A stretch of DNA of 64,000 bases from Diploptera punctata (lineage: Eukaryota > Arthropoda > Insecta > Blattodea > Blaberidae), in assembly GCA_030220185.1 (NCBI GenBank), contig JASPKZ010009651.1, positions 86,001-150,000 on the forward strand, in the 5' to 3' direction. The first letter of the stretch is position 1, and the number at the start of each line of letters is the position of its first letter. Positions 1 through 9,678 of this stretch are shown here, one piece after another. The translations under genes and the position numbers were made by a program. The notes beneath the pieces are model-generated. The model was not told the DNA's origin and searched no databases. It saw only the letters and a list, made by a program, of their open reading frames with translations.

Positions 1-135
1 TCAATAGAAGCCCATTATTGAACTATCCTCTTCTCAGTTCACTTGTATAATTTATGGATGTTTTACGAAGTATTATTTTAAACTCAAGCCAAACATTTTC
101 TACCGGGTTTAGATCTGGGAATTGTTTCTATGAAT
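1..135 (-). pseudogene. Tc1/mariner transposase remnant, third catalytic block
   Basis: Read on the minus strand, about 110-1 give an open segment containing PDLNPVENVW, the signature around the last catalytic acidic residue of Tc1-like DDE transposases, followed by a degenerate helical tail. It is the downstream continuation of the fragment at 787-1010. The two should lie about 240 bp apart in an intact gene but are about 650 bp apart here. No start or intact reading frame survives and the piece is cut by the window edge. Family assignment rests on the motif; the link between the two fragments is inferred. Confidence 0.7.
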
Positions 136-786
136 TTTGGACAGTTAAAAATAACCACATTCTATAAAAAAAAAAACAGTACTTTACCTTTCCCCAATAT
201 AAGAGTGCGCATGCACATGAGTTTATAGAGCTGTCGCTAGGTGGAATCACATATCTTTGAAGTCACTAGATGACAGCACGTTCAGTATGACCAACCTTCG
301 AAATAAATTCCCAAACGTTTATTAAAAATTGACGTACATTAATTTCTCCTTTCCTAACCTAACAAAAGAAAATGTATGCTTATTATTTACTTAAGTGTAC
401 ACTAACACTAACCTAACAAAAATAGTGTAATTGAGTTTCTGATGGTGGCAACATTGGGGGAGGAGGGAAAATAGCTAGTTAGTATCACAGTATTGTCTAA
501 AAATGTCGTAGAGTTACCGTGTTTTTTGTAAATAAATGCATACGTAAAAACTGCAAAAGAATGTTATAAATACTGTTGAAAAACGTTTAAAATATTACAA
601 AATATTAGTAAATACAGACGAACTACTTAGAGTAACAGTATTTATTACAAGAATATCCTACGGAAAATGAAGTAAAGGTAATGTACGTTGAGCCACACAA
701 TATTTTAGCAAATTTATGGAGATTTGAGTTGTGAATTTTAGATAATCTGCTTAATTTTACAAAAAATTAAGCAAACTCTCCTACGC
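136..786. other. Sequence separating two Tc1 fragments
   Basis: About 650 bp of AT-rich sequence lies where about 240 bp of transposase would be expected, with an A-run near 168-178. I recognise no coding motif or terminal repeat, so it is either an insertion into the dead transposon or highly decayed transposon plus inserted DNA. Confidence 0.35.
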
Positions 787-1010
787 CTACTGTACAGTAG
801 ATGAAATGTACCCCTGTACCAATGCATTACCTCCACCATGTTTAACTAAGAGTAAATCGTTACTTTCAAAATCTTCATTTGCTTCACGACATATAATTAA
901 CTTCCCATTAGAACCAAAAACATTCATCTTGGTTTCGCCATAGAAAAGCACATCATTTCTTATCCTTATTAACACATTATCCTGAAAATTAAGATCTTCC
1001 TTCTATTCCG
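787..1010 (-). pseudogene. Tc1/mariner transposase remnant, first catalytic block
   Basis: The minus-strand translation contains GETKMNVFGSNGK and VKHGGGNALVQGY. In Tc1 transposases these correspond to the DE(T/S)K block with the first catalytic Asp and to the VKHGGGSxMVWG block. The Asp before Glu is replaced (YGETK), so the catalytic residue is lost, and the second block has several substitutions. The frame closes soon after. This is a dead copy of a Tc1-like element, unrelated in detail to the better preserved ones at 23797 and 50626. Confidence 0.75.
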
Positions 1011-1417
1011 CCCTTTTTGTGTACAGTTTTCGATCCCTTAATTGCATACATAAACGGCATGAAGTCTGATTGGTGAGATAGCTACAATACATTTTACGTC
1101 ACTAATACATTTCTACTAGAGGATATGCATTTTTGAAAGACACAGCATAGAACAGGTTTGTACTTTCTCTTATCTATACTCAGTGCGGTAATGTATGTGC
1201 GAGTTCACCGGGGTTCTTAGTGTACGTAGCACCCCCCTCAGTGTTCTATCTACTTCGCTTGCGTATGGCTTTGTCGTCATTATATCTTGCTTTTAATATA
1301 CTTTCGTACCGTTTCTGGATTGTTTTCTTGCCGAACCTATCCCACATTTTATAAGTTATTTTCGGAGCACTTATTCTCGGGATCACTTTTAGCCATCCGT
1401 AGTATGAACCATTATTT
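1011..1417. other. Unassigned intergenic sequence
   Basis: I see no coding segment, RNA gene or repeat family that recurs elsewhere in the window. Confidence 0.4.
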
Positions 1418-1444
1418 TCTTACTTACTTACTTACTCACTGGCA

Positions 1445-1910
1445 CTATCGAACCCGTAGGTTCATGGCCGCACGGACATAAGCTCTCCATACATCCCTAT
1501 CCTGAGCTAATGCTTTCCAATCATTCCCTGTATAATCTACTTCCCTCAAATCATAGTTAATGTTGTTCTCCCACCTCATTCTTGGTCTACCAACTGGGCG
1601 TATTCCTTCTGGCTTTCCTACAAGAAGTTTCCATGCACGTCTTTCATTCCCCATACGCGCAACATGTCCTGCCCAACGCAGTCTACGGGACTTAACTGTT
1701 CTTATTATATCTGGCTTCCTATAAAGACCATGTAGTTCATTGTTATGTAGTCTTCTCCATTCACCTGTCTGTTCATCTCTCTTTGGTCCAAAAATTTTCC
1801 TAAGAACTTTATTCTCATATACTCGTAATCTCCTTTCCTCCCTTAAAGTAAGAGTCCATGTTTCGCACCCATATAATATAACTGGTAGAATAATAGTTTT
1901 ATATATTTTC
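1445..1910 (-). pseudogene. LINE-A copy 2, C-terminal part of the polyprotein
   Basis: This encodes the region after the reverse transcriptase: YGCETWTLTL, the [13 protein letters not shown] block and the terminal NLRVR followed by a stop, nearly identical to residues about 860-1012 of the intact copy. The frame is open from the stop at 1445 up to the Helentron-like insertion at 1911. The extra residues at the apparent N-terminus of the frame come from the inserted element. Only one or two substitutions separate it from copy 1, for example IRP for KRP in the GRPRMRW block. Confidence 0.85.
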
Positions 1911-2629
1911 TTAAGTAATGCCACGAGTGATTTCCAAATTATCGATAAATTCACGACTCACGAAGTGAGGAGTGAATTTATCTAGAGAATTTGGAAATCA
2001 AGAGTGGCATTTGTTAGGACTATTTAACGAATAAAATTAAGCTGTTTACTCACAAATCATTATTTAACTGTAGTTATTTCAAAATATTTATATATTTAAT
2101 GCAAACGGCGATGTTTGAAAACAAATGAGAAACGATAGGTACGCTTCTACTGCTTCTTTTGTTTATCACTGCAACCAGATCATACTATTTATTGCCAAAG
2201 AAACGCAATATTGTAAGAATGCTCTCTAGTGGAGAAAAAATGAAAACATCAATCTGTATATTAATTCATTTCTGATGTCGTATGATGTAAATATTACAAT
2301 TATATTTTTCTGGATTATTACCTGGGAAAAAATACATTTAAGAAAGTCAAACAGTGGTTTCTTTTTTTGGTGGTATAATAAATTGCTACAAATGTTGACA
2401 TGTATGCACTATATATACAATCTGGTAGCCGTATTTCTTATAGGCTCAGTCACTGCAAAATAACGGTCAGACCTGTTCAGAATATTAAAAACGAGGAGCT
2501 TTGTTTAATATATGGTAATTATAACACTGATAAATATTTCGTGAAACACGACTCTGATTGGTTGTAAAACAGAAATCATTGAAACGTGATTGGTCATTGA
2601 CTCCCATTTGGGACATGAGTTAAATAGTC
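1911..2629 (-). mobile_element. Helentron-like non-autonomous element, copy A
   Basis: A 719-bp insertion that exactly interrupts LINE-A between ...TATATTTTC and AGCTTAACG, contiguous in copy 1, with no detectable target duplication. Its orientation is set so that the hairpin is the 3' end. The 5' terminus reads GACTATTTAAC (minus strand from 2629). The inverted copy of these 11 bases lies internally at 2018-2028, just before a 95-nt imperfect hairpin (1917-2011) that forms the other end. That asymmetric inverted repeat plus terminal hairpin without target duplication is the architecture described for Helentron/Helitron2 non-autonomous elements. Related copies lie at 31513, 36013 and 63410. 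No coding capacity is visible. The class assignment is inference. Confidence 0.6.
1917..2011. repeat. Terminal hairpin of Helentron-like copy A
   Basis: The two arms from AATGCCAC to GTGGCATT pair over about 45 nt each, around the perfect inner palindrome CTCAC-GAA-GTGAG at 1957-1969. Mismatches are clustered in three short patches. The same hairpin recurs at 36019-36113 and, decayed, at 31921-32014. Confidence 0.8.
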
Positions 2630-3037
2630 AGCTTAACGTTTTTTGAAAGGAGTTGGGACATCAAAAGTCTCTGCAATGCATAATAGCATGCATTTCCAGA
2701 ATTTAGCCTATGTTTAATTTTTTTGTGCATCTCATTCCTATTTGTGATTATTGTTCCTAGGTATTTGAATTCAGCCAATTCCTCAAAATTTCCCTCATTG
2801 TCATTAGCTGTCCATTTCCATTATATAATGTACTTCTACGTGTGACCATATATTTAGTTTTACTGATATTTACTTCCAGTCCTAATTTCTTAGTGTTACT
2901 CAATAGTGTGTGCGTGTTGGCCTTTAGTATCTCCTCGCTATCGGCCAGTAGTACTACATCATCAGCATAAACTAACAGCTTATTAATACCATTCAGTTGT
3001 AAGCCTTCCTCATTCTCTAAAGATTTAATGGCATGCT
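2630..3037 (-). pseudogene. LINE-A copy 2, reverse transcriptase palm segment with YADD
   Basis: On the minus strand this carries the catalytic VYADDVVLLADS block (residues about 744-755 of the intact ORF) and the following KTKYMVTRR region, ending in the segment preceding the Helentron-like insertion. At its upstream edge it is cut by the SINE-1 at 3038. A frameshift relative to copy 1 occurs near the MTMREILRNW stretch, where copy 1 reads MTNEGNFEEV. Confidence 0.85.
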
Positions 3038-3338
3038 GGCACGCCGTAGCGTAGTGGTTAAGGCACTGCGCTACAAGTCGGAAGGTCGAGGGTTCAAGTC
3101 CCGGTTGGGTCAGGATTTTTAAACTGACCAAAATTTTCTGGCGGCACTATGGCCCTGGGGTCGACTGAGCCTCTAACGTAAATGAGTACCAGACGCTTGT
3201 TCTGGGGTAAAGGCGGCCGTCACGCAGGGCTGACAACCCGGCTGACATCTAAGTGCCGATTGTCTAGAAAAAAGTGGGAGCCTTAACCTCCTACTACCCC
3301 AAGGGCCTCCCGAGGCCTGTAGTGGGACCACTTTTACT
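3038..3338 (+). mobile_element. SINE-1 copy (tRNA-derived), nested in LINE-A
   Basis: It begins GGCACGCCGTAGCGTAGTGG, whose TAGCGTAGTGG resembles a pol III A box, followed 40 nt later by a B box (GGTTCAAGTCC). A body of about 220 bp shared with copies at 37169 and 41202 ends in CACTTTTACT. Comparison with LINE-A copy 1 shows that only CT is duplicated at the junctions (left GCATGCT, right CTCTAGTAC; intact GCATGCTCTAGTAC). Confidence 0.85.
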
Positions 3339-3709
3339 CTAGTACAAAATTAAATAGTAGAGGAGATAGTGCATCTCCTTGCTTCAACCCATTCTGGAAT
3401 TCAAAAGTGTCTGAAAACTGTTTGCCTACACGCACCCTACTCGTTGAGCCATTTAGACACATTCGTATAAGTCTAACTAACTTTTTAGGAATTCCGAACT
3501 CCAGCAGGATACTATATAACTTCTCCCTCTTAATTGAATCATATGCTTTTTTGATGTCTACATATAGTTGATGTACAGTACCATTATATTCCCATTTCTT
3601 TTCTAAAATCTGTCTTATACTAAAAATCTGATCTGTTGTAGACCTGTTTCTTCTAAATGCACATTGATGATCTCCTAGAATGTCATCAATATAGGGAGTA
3701 AGTCTGCTT
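3339..3709 (-). pseudogene. LINE-A copy 2, reverse transcriptase core
   Basis: This encodes RT motifs of the same protein: FRRNRSTTDQIF (motif 2a), YVDIKKAYDS (motif A with the catalytic Asp) and NGLKQGDALSPLLFNFVLE (motif B). It is bounded by the SINE-1 at its downstream end and by the LINE-C fragment at its upstream end. Positions 3702-3709 are one copy of the target duplication GTCTGCTT. Substitutions relative to copy 1 are few (DIKK for DFKK, FQNG for IQNG). Confidence 0.85.
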
Positions 3710-4066
3710 GTATGGATGTGAAACTTGGGCTCCAGTGAAAAGACAGAAGGATAGAATACAGACGGCAGAGATGCGGTTCCTAAGACAAGTAAAAGGATGT
3801 ACAAGACTTGATAGAATAAGAAATGAGGATATAAGAGAAGAATTGAAAGTACAGCCTTTATTGGATAAAGTCACGAATTACAGACAGAAATGGATTGATC
3901 ACATGGATGGAATGAGTAAGGAGAGATATCCATTGTTAGCCAGGAACTATCAAGCAAGAGGAAGGCGTGATGTTGGAAGACCTAGAAGACGTTGGGCTGA
4001 TGCAATATGAAGTCGGAACGGGCAATTGCCTAATCCCTGGAGTGATGATGATGATGATGTCTGCTT
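3702..4066. repeat. 8-bp target-site duplication flanking the LINE-C insertion
   Basis: GTCTGCTT occurs at 3702-3709 and at 4059-4066. The empty site in LINE-A copy 1 (reverse complement of about 57890-57910) has it once, which fixes this as the duplicated target. The first G may instead belong to the ATG tail. Confidence 0.85.
3710..4058 (+). mobile_element. LINE-C 3' end, 5'-truncated, nested in LINE-A
   Basis: The plus strand reads YGCETWAPVKRQKDRIQTAE followed by FLRQVKGCTRLDRIRNEDIR and ends GRPRRRWADAI, a stop, a 40-nt untranslated stretch and an (ATG)n tail at about 4042-4058. It is the extreme C-terminus of a second LINE type, also represented at 46447-49060, 61440 and 61985. It lies antisense to the host LINE-A, is 5'-truncated, and is flanked by an 8-bp target duplication, the expected product of target-primed reverse transcription. 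Confidence 0.88.
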
Positions 4067-4791
4067 ACTAATATATTTGTTAGAATTTTGTACGAAGTTG
4101 AAAGTAATGAGATGCCCCTATAGTTGTTGCAATCAGTTTTATCTCTTTTCTTATAAATTGGTACGATAATTGATTCCTTCCATTCATCTGGAAGAGCTTC
4201 TTTTTCCCAAATCATACTAAGCAACCAGCGTATCTTGTCCATCAATTTTTCTCTCCCCCTGATTTTATCAGTTTCTGCTGGGATCTCATCTGAACCTGAT
4301 GCTTTATACATCTTCAATTTTTCAATTGCCATATCAACCTCTAATGCACTTGGCTCTGCGACTAGCATTTCTGCTGTCTGTAACTTATCCTCCTCTATGT
4401 CCTGTTCTGTATGTACATTTAATAGCTGATTAAAATAACTTTTCCATCTATTTAATATACTCTTGGAATCTGCAATCATATCCCCATTTTCATTCCGAAT
4501 TATGTTTGTTCTAGCCTGAAACCCTTTCTTCTCTATACTAATTCCCTGATATAATTCTCTAATGTTCCTATTTTTTGCATTCATTTCAAGATCATTAATC
4601 TTCTCTCTCAAATATTCCCTCTTCTTACTCTTTAGTAACTTGGTGGTTTCCCGTCTAACACTACCCAATTGCTCTAAATTTACCTCATTTGGCTCGTGTA
4701 ACCATTTCATTTTTGCTAGCTTTCTTTTCTTTACAATGTCGGGCACATACCTCATCAAACCATTTCTTGTTTTGCCTCTTTTTTTAAACAA
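4067..4791 (-). pseudogene. LINE-A copy 2, linker and N-terminal RT segment
   Basis: The minus strand encodes the region from VKKRKLAKMKWLHEP through CNNYRGISLLSTSYKILTN (RT motifs 0-1), co-linear with residues about 375-600 of copy 1. Compared with copy 1 it has 1-nt insertions near 4792-4797 (A6 to A7), near 4744 (an extra C) and a compensating pair near 4258-4275. The frame is therefore broken upstream and locally scrambled (AETDKIRGREK where copy 1 has AELIKSGGEK). Confidence 0.85.
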
Positions 4792-5924
4792 CCAATGCTT
4801 TCTGATGCTGACAATCTAATAGTATCTCTTATAGCCTCCCATTCTTTATTTATATCAGTTTCTTCTTCGTTTGCCACATTGTCATCTGAAGATTCCAGTA
4901 CTTCAAATCGATTAGCAATTTTGATTTGGTATTCTTGCCGCATTTCATCATTTTTCAAGTTTTTTAATTCATATTTTAGAGAATCATCTTTAGCGTTTGT
5001 TCCTCTCATAAGCGATAGCCGTTGTCTGATTTTCACCTTGACCAGATGATGATCTGAATTGCAGTCTGTCCCTCTAACTGATCTAATATCAATGATGCTA
5101 TTGTGCCAGCGTTTATCCACTAATACATGATCTATCTGGTTCCGAGTTTCTCCATCTGGGGACGTCCAGGTGTATTTATGAATATCCTTATGCTGAAATG
5201 TTGTGCTCTTAACAATGAGATTCTTTGATGTGGCAAATGTGACTAATCTAACCCCGTTGTCGTTACTATCTTCATGAAGACTGAATTTGCCTATTGTTGG
5301 TTTGAATATATCTTCCCGCCCCACTTTTGCATTAAAATCTCCTAAGACAATTTTCATATGATATCGTGAAAGGCTATCAAATAAGCATTCTAATTCTTCA
5401 TAGAACTCATCCTTGATCTTGTCATCTTTATCTTCTTTGGGGGCATGTACATTTACAATTATAAAATCATGTCGTTTACCCTTTAGAATTATGTATGATA
5501 TCCTATCACTAACAAACTTAATATCTCGGATAGCGGATAGGATCCTCCTTCTGACTAAAAAACCTGTTCCAAATGCAGGTCTTTCTGCACCCCCATAGTA
5601 TAATGCAAAGCTTCCTGATTCCTGACTACCTTCTCCTGGCCACCTAACTTCCTGTAAAGCGACTATATCCAAGGGCGATTTATCCAATTCCCGCGTTAAT
5701 ATCTCTAGTGCCCCGCTATTGTATAAAGTCCTAACATTCCACGTTCCTAGGAACATGTCCCTTGTGTTTGAGCCTTTGGCATGGGTTCCCCTGAAGTAGT
5801 CCCCGCCCGGAGAACCGAATGGGGGACTATTTGACCTCCGGAAAATTTTACCCCAGTAGAACCCATGTCCGCATTTCTTGACGGTTGTATTTTTACGGTG
5901 AAAGATCGTCACTCTTTCGACCAA
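4755..5924 (-). pseudogene. LINE-A copy 2, endonuclease domain
   Basis: A 389-codon open frame holds a complete EEP-type (APE-like) endonuclease: GTWNVRTLY, ALQEVRWPGEG (catalytic Glu), NVHAP, GDFNAKVG (catalytic Asp/Asn), TWTSPDGETRNQIDHVL and SDHHLV (catalytic Asp-His). It runs upstream of the first GTWN block without a stop because it has GGGG near 5792 where copy 1 has GGG. It ends prematurely after CLKK because of the A-run insertion. See the finding on the alternative N-terminus. Confidence 0.88.
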
Positions 5925-6062
5925 GGTACTTATATTTCGTCTGGCTTATCACCTTCGACCAGTCCGGCATGGGTAACCCTATCGGCAGCAATGCTACCGC
6001 CGGCATAGCTCTCAGGATCATTTAAGCACACAAGCCACTCCACCACGACAAGGTAAAGATAC
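5925..6062 (-). promoter_or_regulatory. LINE-A copy 2, conserved 5' leader
   Basis: This is the first 138 nt of the element, starting exactly at GTATCTTTACC, the same base as in copy 1 (55911) and in the decayed copy at 29371. It contains a GC-rich hairpin around CGGTAGC/GCTGCCG. An internal promoter in this stretch would be expected for a LINE that starts transcription at its own first base. The sequence shows conservation and pairing, not activity. Confidence 0.5.
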
Positions 6063-8852
6063 TCAGATAATTTTTAGCTTAACTACGATGATGAGATGGT
6101 TATACATAATGTGTGTACTCACCACTTGGAAGAGCATGCTATTCTGGATAGAGCGCTGATGAACACACAAATCAACTTAATTAATGTAAATCATGTAGGC
6201 TTAAAATTGAATAGCTTTGTACTGTGTAAGAATTCCCCATGTGAATCACGAAACACAAGTTTTCCCTCTTGCAGCGAGAAAAAGTGGTTTATTCAATTCA
6301 TTTATATATATAGACTATATTTATGTTATTGGTAATCTATAATCACATTTATAGTAGGATTTCAATATCATAATAAATATGAAAGTTTAAGTTAATAATT
6401 TTATATTTTAAAATTCTTTTAATATTTAAATATAACTTAAATAAAGAAAAAACATCTAAATAATTAATTGTTGTTCATTGTTGAATAAAAATGTCTCAGT
6501 AACAATTACATAAATTGTGTTATACAACAGTCTTTCTTAATAATGCTTTTAAAATTTTTTAAGTCATTGTTGTCAGAAATATAAAACTTTCTGTTATAAC
6601 TGTAATAAGAACACCTGCCTACCTTCATATTTTTAAATAAAAGTATACTAAATTCTGATTGGATGTTAAAACAATTAACTTTTTGATTTGACAAATCAAA
6701 TTTAAACATTATATTAACCAATAGAATTTAAAATATAACATCATGTGATGTAATAATGTTTTTTTAAAATTATAACAGAATTACACTAGTCATTCAGCAT
6801 ATAATTTTCATCAAGGATAGAAGCAATAACAGCTCTCCTGATAAAATGTGATATTTAATATCAGAAGAATAGTTCATTCAAAAAAAAAAAAGAAAATCAT
6901 TTAATTTTAATTGACGGTGAAGAATAATACCACCTATATTTACTTGATCTGCTGGGAAATTAAATAGTAAATAAATTTACAATTATATCTACAAGAAACA
7001 GTTTTCAGTGATTGTGAAGTGTTTTCCTATCCTGTGTACCAACTACCGACCCTAAGACAAGAATCCGTCTCTACCGAAAATAAAACCCAACCTGAACCAG
7101 TAATTCTTTTTGGGACACTAATCCTTCCAAATGTTACTACATCATCGGATATAAAGAGAGTTAGCAGCTTCAAGATGTCACCACAAGATGGGAAAAGAAT
7201 TATGCTTTGCTTCACATTATAATGATATTAATTCGACCGTTTATCATGTGATGTTTCTTTTAGAGTCCTTCCAACAACTTTCGAAAATGTTAAACATAAG
7301 AATGTAATAAAAAAGTAAAATCCCCTCATGAAATTTCGAGAGGGAAAGTTTCGGAGTATAAAATCAACCCTTCCCGTAAAGCTTTATAAAAAAGATGTGA
7401 CTGTGGGATGGCAGCACTGGTTGCATCGTTAGGCAGATGTTATGTCGTGGCACTTAACTGGAAGAGAAACTGTTATAAAAACACTCAGTTCATTACGTGG
7501 AGAGCACTCTTGTGTTCATGACGCAAAACTCTAATCACCTCTATCTGACCCATGAGCTGCTTGGATTGGTATGGCAATTTTATATACTTATTTTCTATTC
7601 ATACGCAGCAAATAAATGTGAGAGTGAGTGTTTATAAGGCTTAGAGTATGTAAACACCAATACTGACGACAATATTTGAAAATCGTAGAATTAAATAACA
7701 CTAATATGTAAACGTAAAGGCAAATTATCAGTTGTACATCTCGGCCAAGCGAAGAGTTGATCTGGAGCATTAGAGCACTGTAGCTCACGTGAGACTAGTT
7801 TAAAGAAGAATACGATATATTGTTTGAGCATCGGATCTGTGCCCCCTAAGGTATGCGAATTGAACCCTAATTCCATTTCTGCCTCGGTAAATCATTTTCC
7901 TCCCTGCATTACTATATTTCTCTTTTCTATGTCTCCCTTTCTTCCCTCTCGCTTCTCATAAATTTGAACCTTCTTGCGAGACAGATTATTTGCACTTGCA
8001 GTCCAGTGTTGCCAAATCAATATGAATATTGTAGGACGATGTGGTGAAAGAAGTCATAGCATTCTGCGATGAAGAGAAACAAACAGGTCAGTATCTGTTT
8101 CCTATCAATCAGTAATACTTAACCTTACATTATTCAATATTCAACAGACGTGATACAGTTTGGGAGAATATTGGCAACATCCCTACTCGGAAAGGTTTGT
8201 GTCTGCTGTTTGGCGTGGTGGGAGGGAAACGAGTAGAATTGAGTGAGTACGGGCGTTACATTTTCTAAAAACGATGATATCACTTAAAGTAGACAGATCC
8301 GATGGTCCGACAATACTTATTGCTATACCGTCAATAATTTAGACCAGCCATCACCAACTGATGGGCGAGTCACTCGATTCGGAGTATTATTCCTAAACAA
8401 TTGCGAGGAAAGGGAGAACCCGGAAGAGGAGTTGAGGAGAAATGTTGATGTCATGTATACCTTCATTCCCTTGACAGCAAAGTGGTTATTCTTGTTCACT
8501 GTTCAAGTTCAGTAAAATCTGTCAGTTGCCATAAATGTCAACACTGCTATTACAGCTTCAATACTTCATTCGAAGTAACATTTTATTATTATTACATAAC
8601 AAAGTGTTTAATTGTAATATCATGGATTACTTATAACATTATCTTTTTTATTATTAAATTTAAATCTTTATATTTTGTTGTTACTTTTTTACTATAAAAT
8701 ACAAAGCCCAAAAATATGAAATAATTTCATAAATTGTATTTTTGTTAAATGTATTTCTATATTCAAAACAAATTGAATATATTTTTTTATTTCTCCTACG
8801 ATAAAATTGTCCTCGTTATATTTGGTTAATTTTTTAAAGATAAAAAATAAGC
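6063..8852. other. Unassigned AT-rich sequence
   Basis: About 2.8 kb with only short chance frames. I found no transposase, RT, tRNA or recurrent repeat. The frame at 7019-7222 is mirrored by one on the opposite strand and resembles nothing I know. Confidence 0.4.
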
Positions 8853-9128
8853 ATTATCCCACTACAAGCCTTGTAAGGCCCTTATGGAAGCAGGAAGTTA
8901 AGGTTCCTACTTTAATAGACAATGCCAGCCGAATCGTCGGCACTGTGACGATCTCCTTAACCCACAGAACAAATGTCTGGTACTCATTCCTGTTACACGT
9001 TGAACAGCTCCAAGATCCATGGTGCCATCAGAAAGTTTTAGCCAGTTTAAAAATTCTGACCCCCACCAGGCCAGGAAAGGACCCTCTCGCTTGTAGCATA
9101 TAGCCTTAACAATTACGTTACGGTGCAC
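8853..9128 (-). mobile_element. SINE-1 copy, old
   Basis: The minus strand is a diverged SINE-1: the tRNA-like head lies near 9075-9125 and the body, with CTGGTACTCATT and AGTTTAAAAATTCTGACCCC on the plus strand, aligns with 37169-37481 and 41202-41510. Many substitutions and small deletions mark it as older than those copies. Confidence 0.7.
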
Positions 9129-9191
9129 ATTATTCTAAAAGTGAACAAACACGATCAAAATTAATATATCCTCAAGATACGATAATTATTT

Positions 9192-9546
9192 AATTCCGAT
9201 TCCGATTGAGGGTCTTTCCACTTTTCAGCGGTTGCCCTTTTACCAGCCGGCTGCTGGCCCTTCACATCCACATGTGTCAATCACAGAGGTAGATGATCAA
9301 CAGCCAGTGTAGGGGTGACATGTGGTTAGCATGTCGAGTCCCCCAGCCGATATAGCTGGTTCCTCAACCTGGAGCCGCTACTTATTGTAGCTACCCAATT
9401 GCCTCACGATGCTGGGTGGGCACCGGTCCCATACTGTCCGAAATACCATGAGAAAATTTCTTCCCCCATGGAGACTCGAACCAGCGCAAGTCCCGTAGCT
9501 CTGCGCCAAGGCTTCCTACCTTAACCGCTCGGCTACGGCGCGGGAC
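9192..9546 (-). mobile_element. SINE-4 copy (tRNA-derived)
   Basis: Sense (minus) starts GTCCCGCGCCGTAGCCGAGC, with an A-box-like TAGCCGAGCGG, then GGTTCGAGTCTCC as a B box. The body (plus strand GACATGTGGTTAGCATGTCG and AGCCGATATAGCTGGTTC) is repeated at 21572-21888. It is about 355 bp including a flank shared only in part. Confidence 0.75.
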
Positions 9547-9678
9547 TAATTATTTAATAAGCAAGAAAATGTCTTACATAGTTCGTAAGCGTCCGATTAT
9601 AATTTGAGTTAATCTGAAAAAAAACCTGACTTAAAACTATCATTGTGCAAGAGTTTTTAATATTAATAATTAACTGCC

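Larger units (their letters stand above)
1418..6062 (-). mobile_element. LINE-A copy 2 (RTE-like non-LTR retrotransposon) with three nested insertions
   Basis: The minus strand matches LINE-A copy 1 (55911-59165) almost base for base, from the shared 5' terminus GTATCTTTACC at 6062 to the tetranucleotide tail, plus-strand (TTAC)n at about 1418-1437. Removing three insertions (1911-2629, 3038-3338, 3710-4058 plus an 8-bp duplication) leaves about 3.26 kb, the same length as copy 1, so this was a full-length insertion. The very short 3' leader ending in a simple tandem repeat is typical of RTE-clade LINEs. The few substitutions relative to copy 1 suggest recent activity. Several 1-nt indels and the insertions make it non-functional. 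Confidence 0.9.

Noticed and set aside
1907..2635. piggyBac-type TTAA target for the Helentron-like copy A
   Set aside because: CTTAA appears near both junctions, but the empty site does not fit a duplication and copy B has no TTAA at either edge.
7019..7222. Overlapping 60-codon frames on both strands
   Set aside because: No family motif, no start context and a mirrored frame on the other strand; chance.
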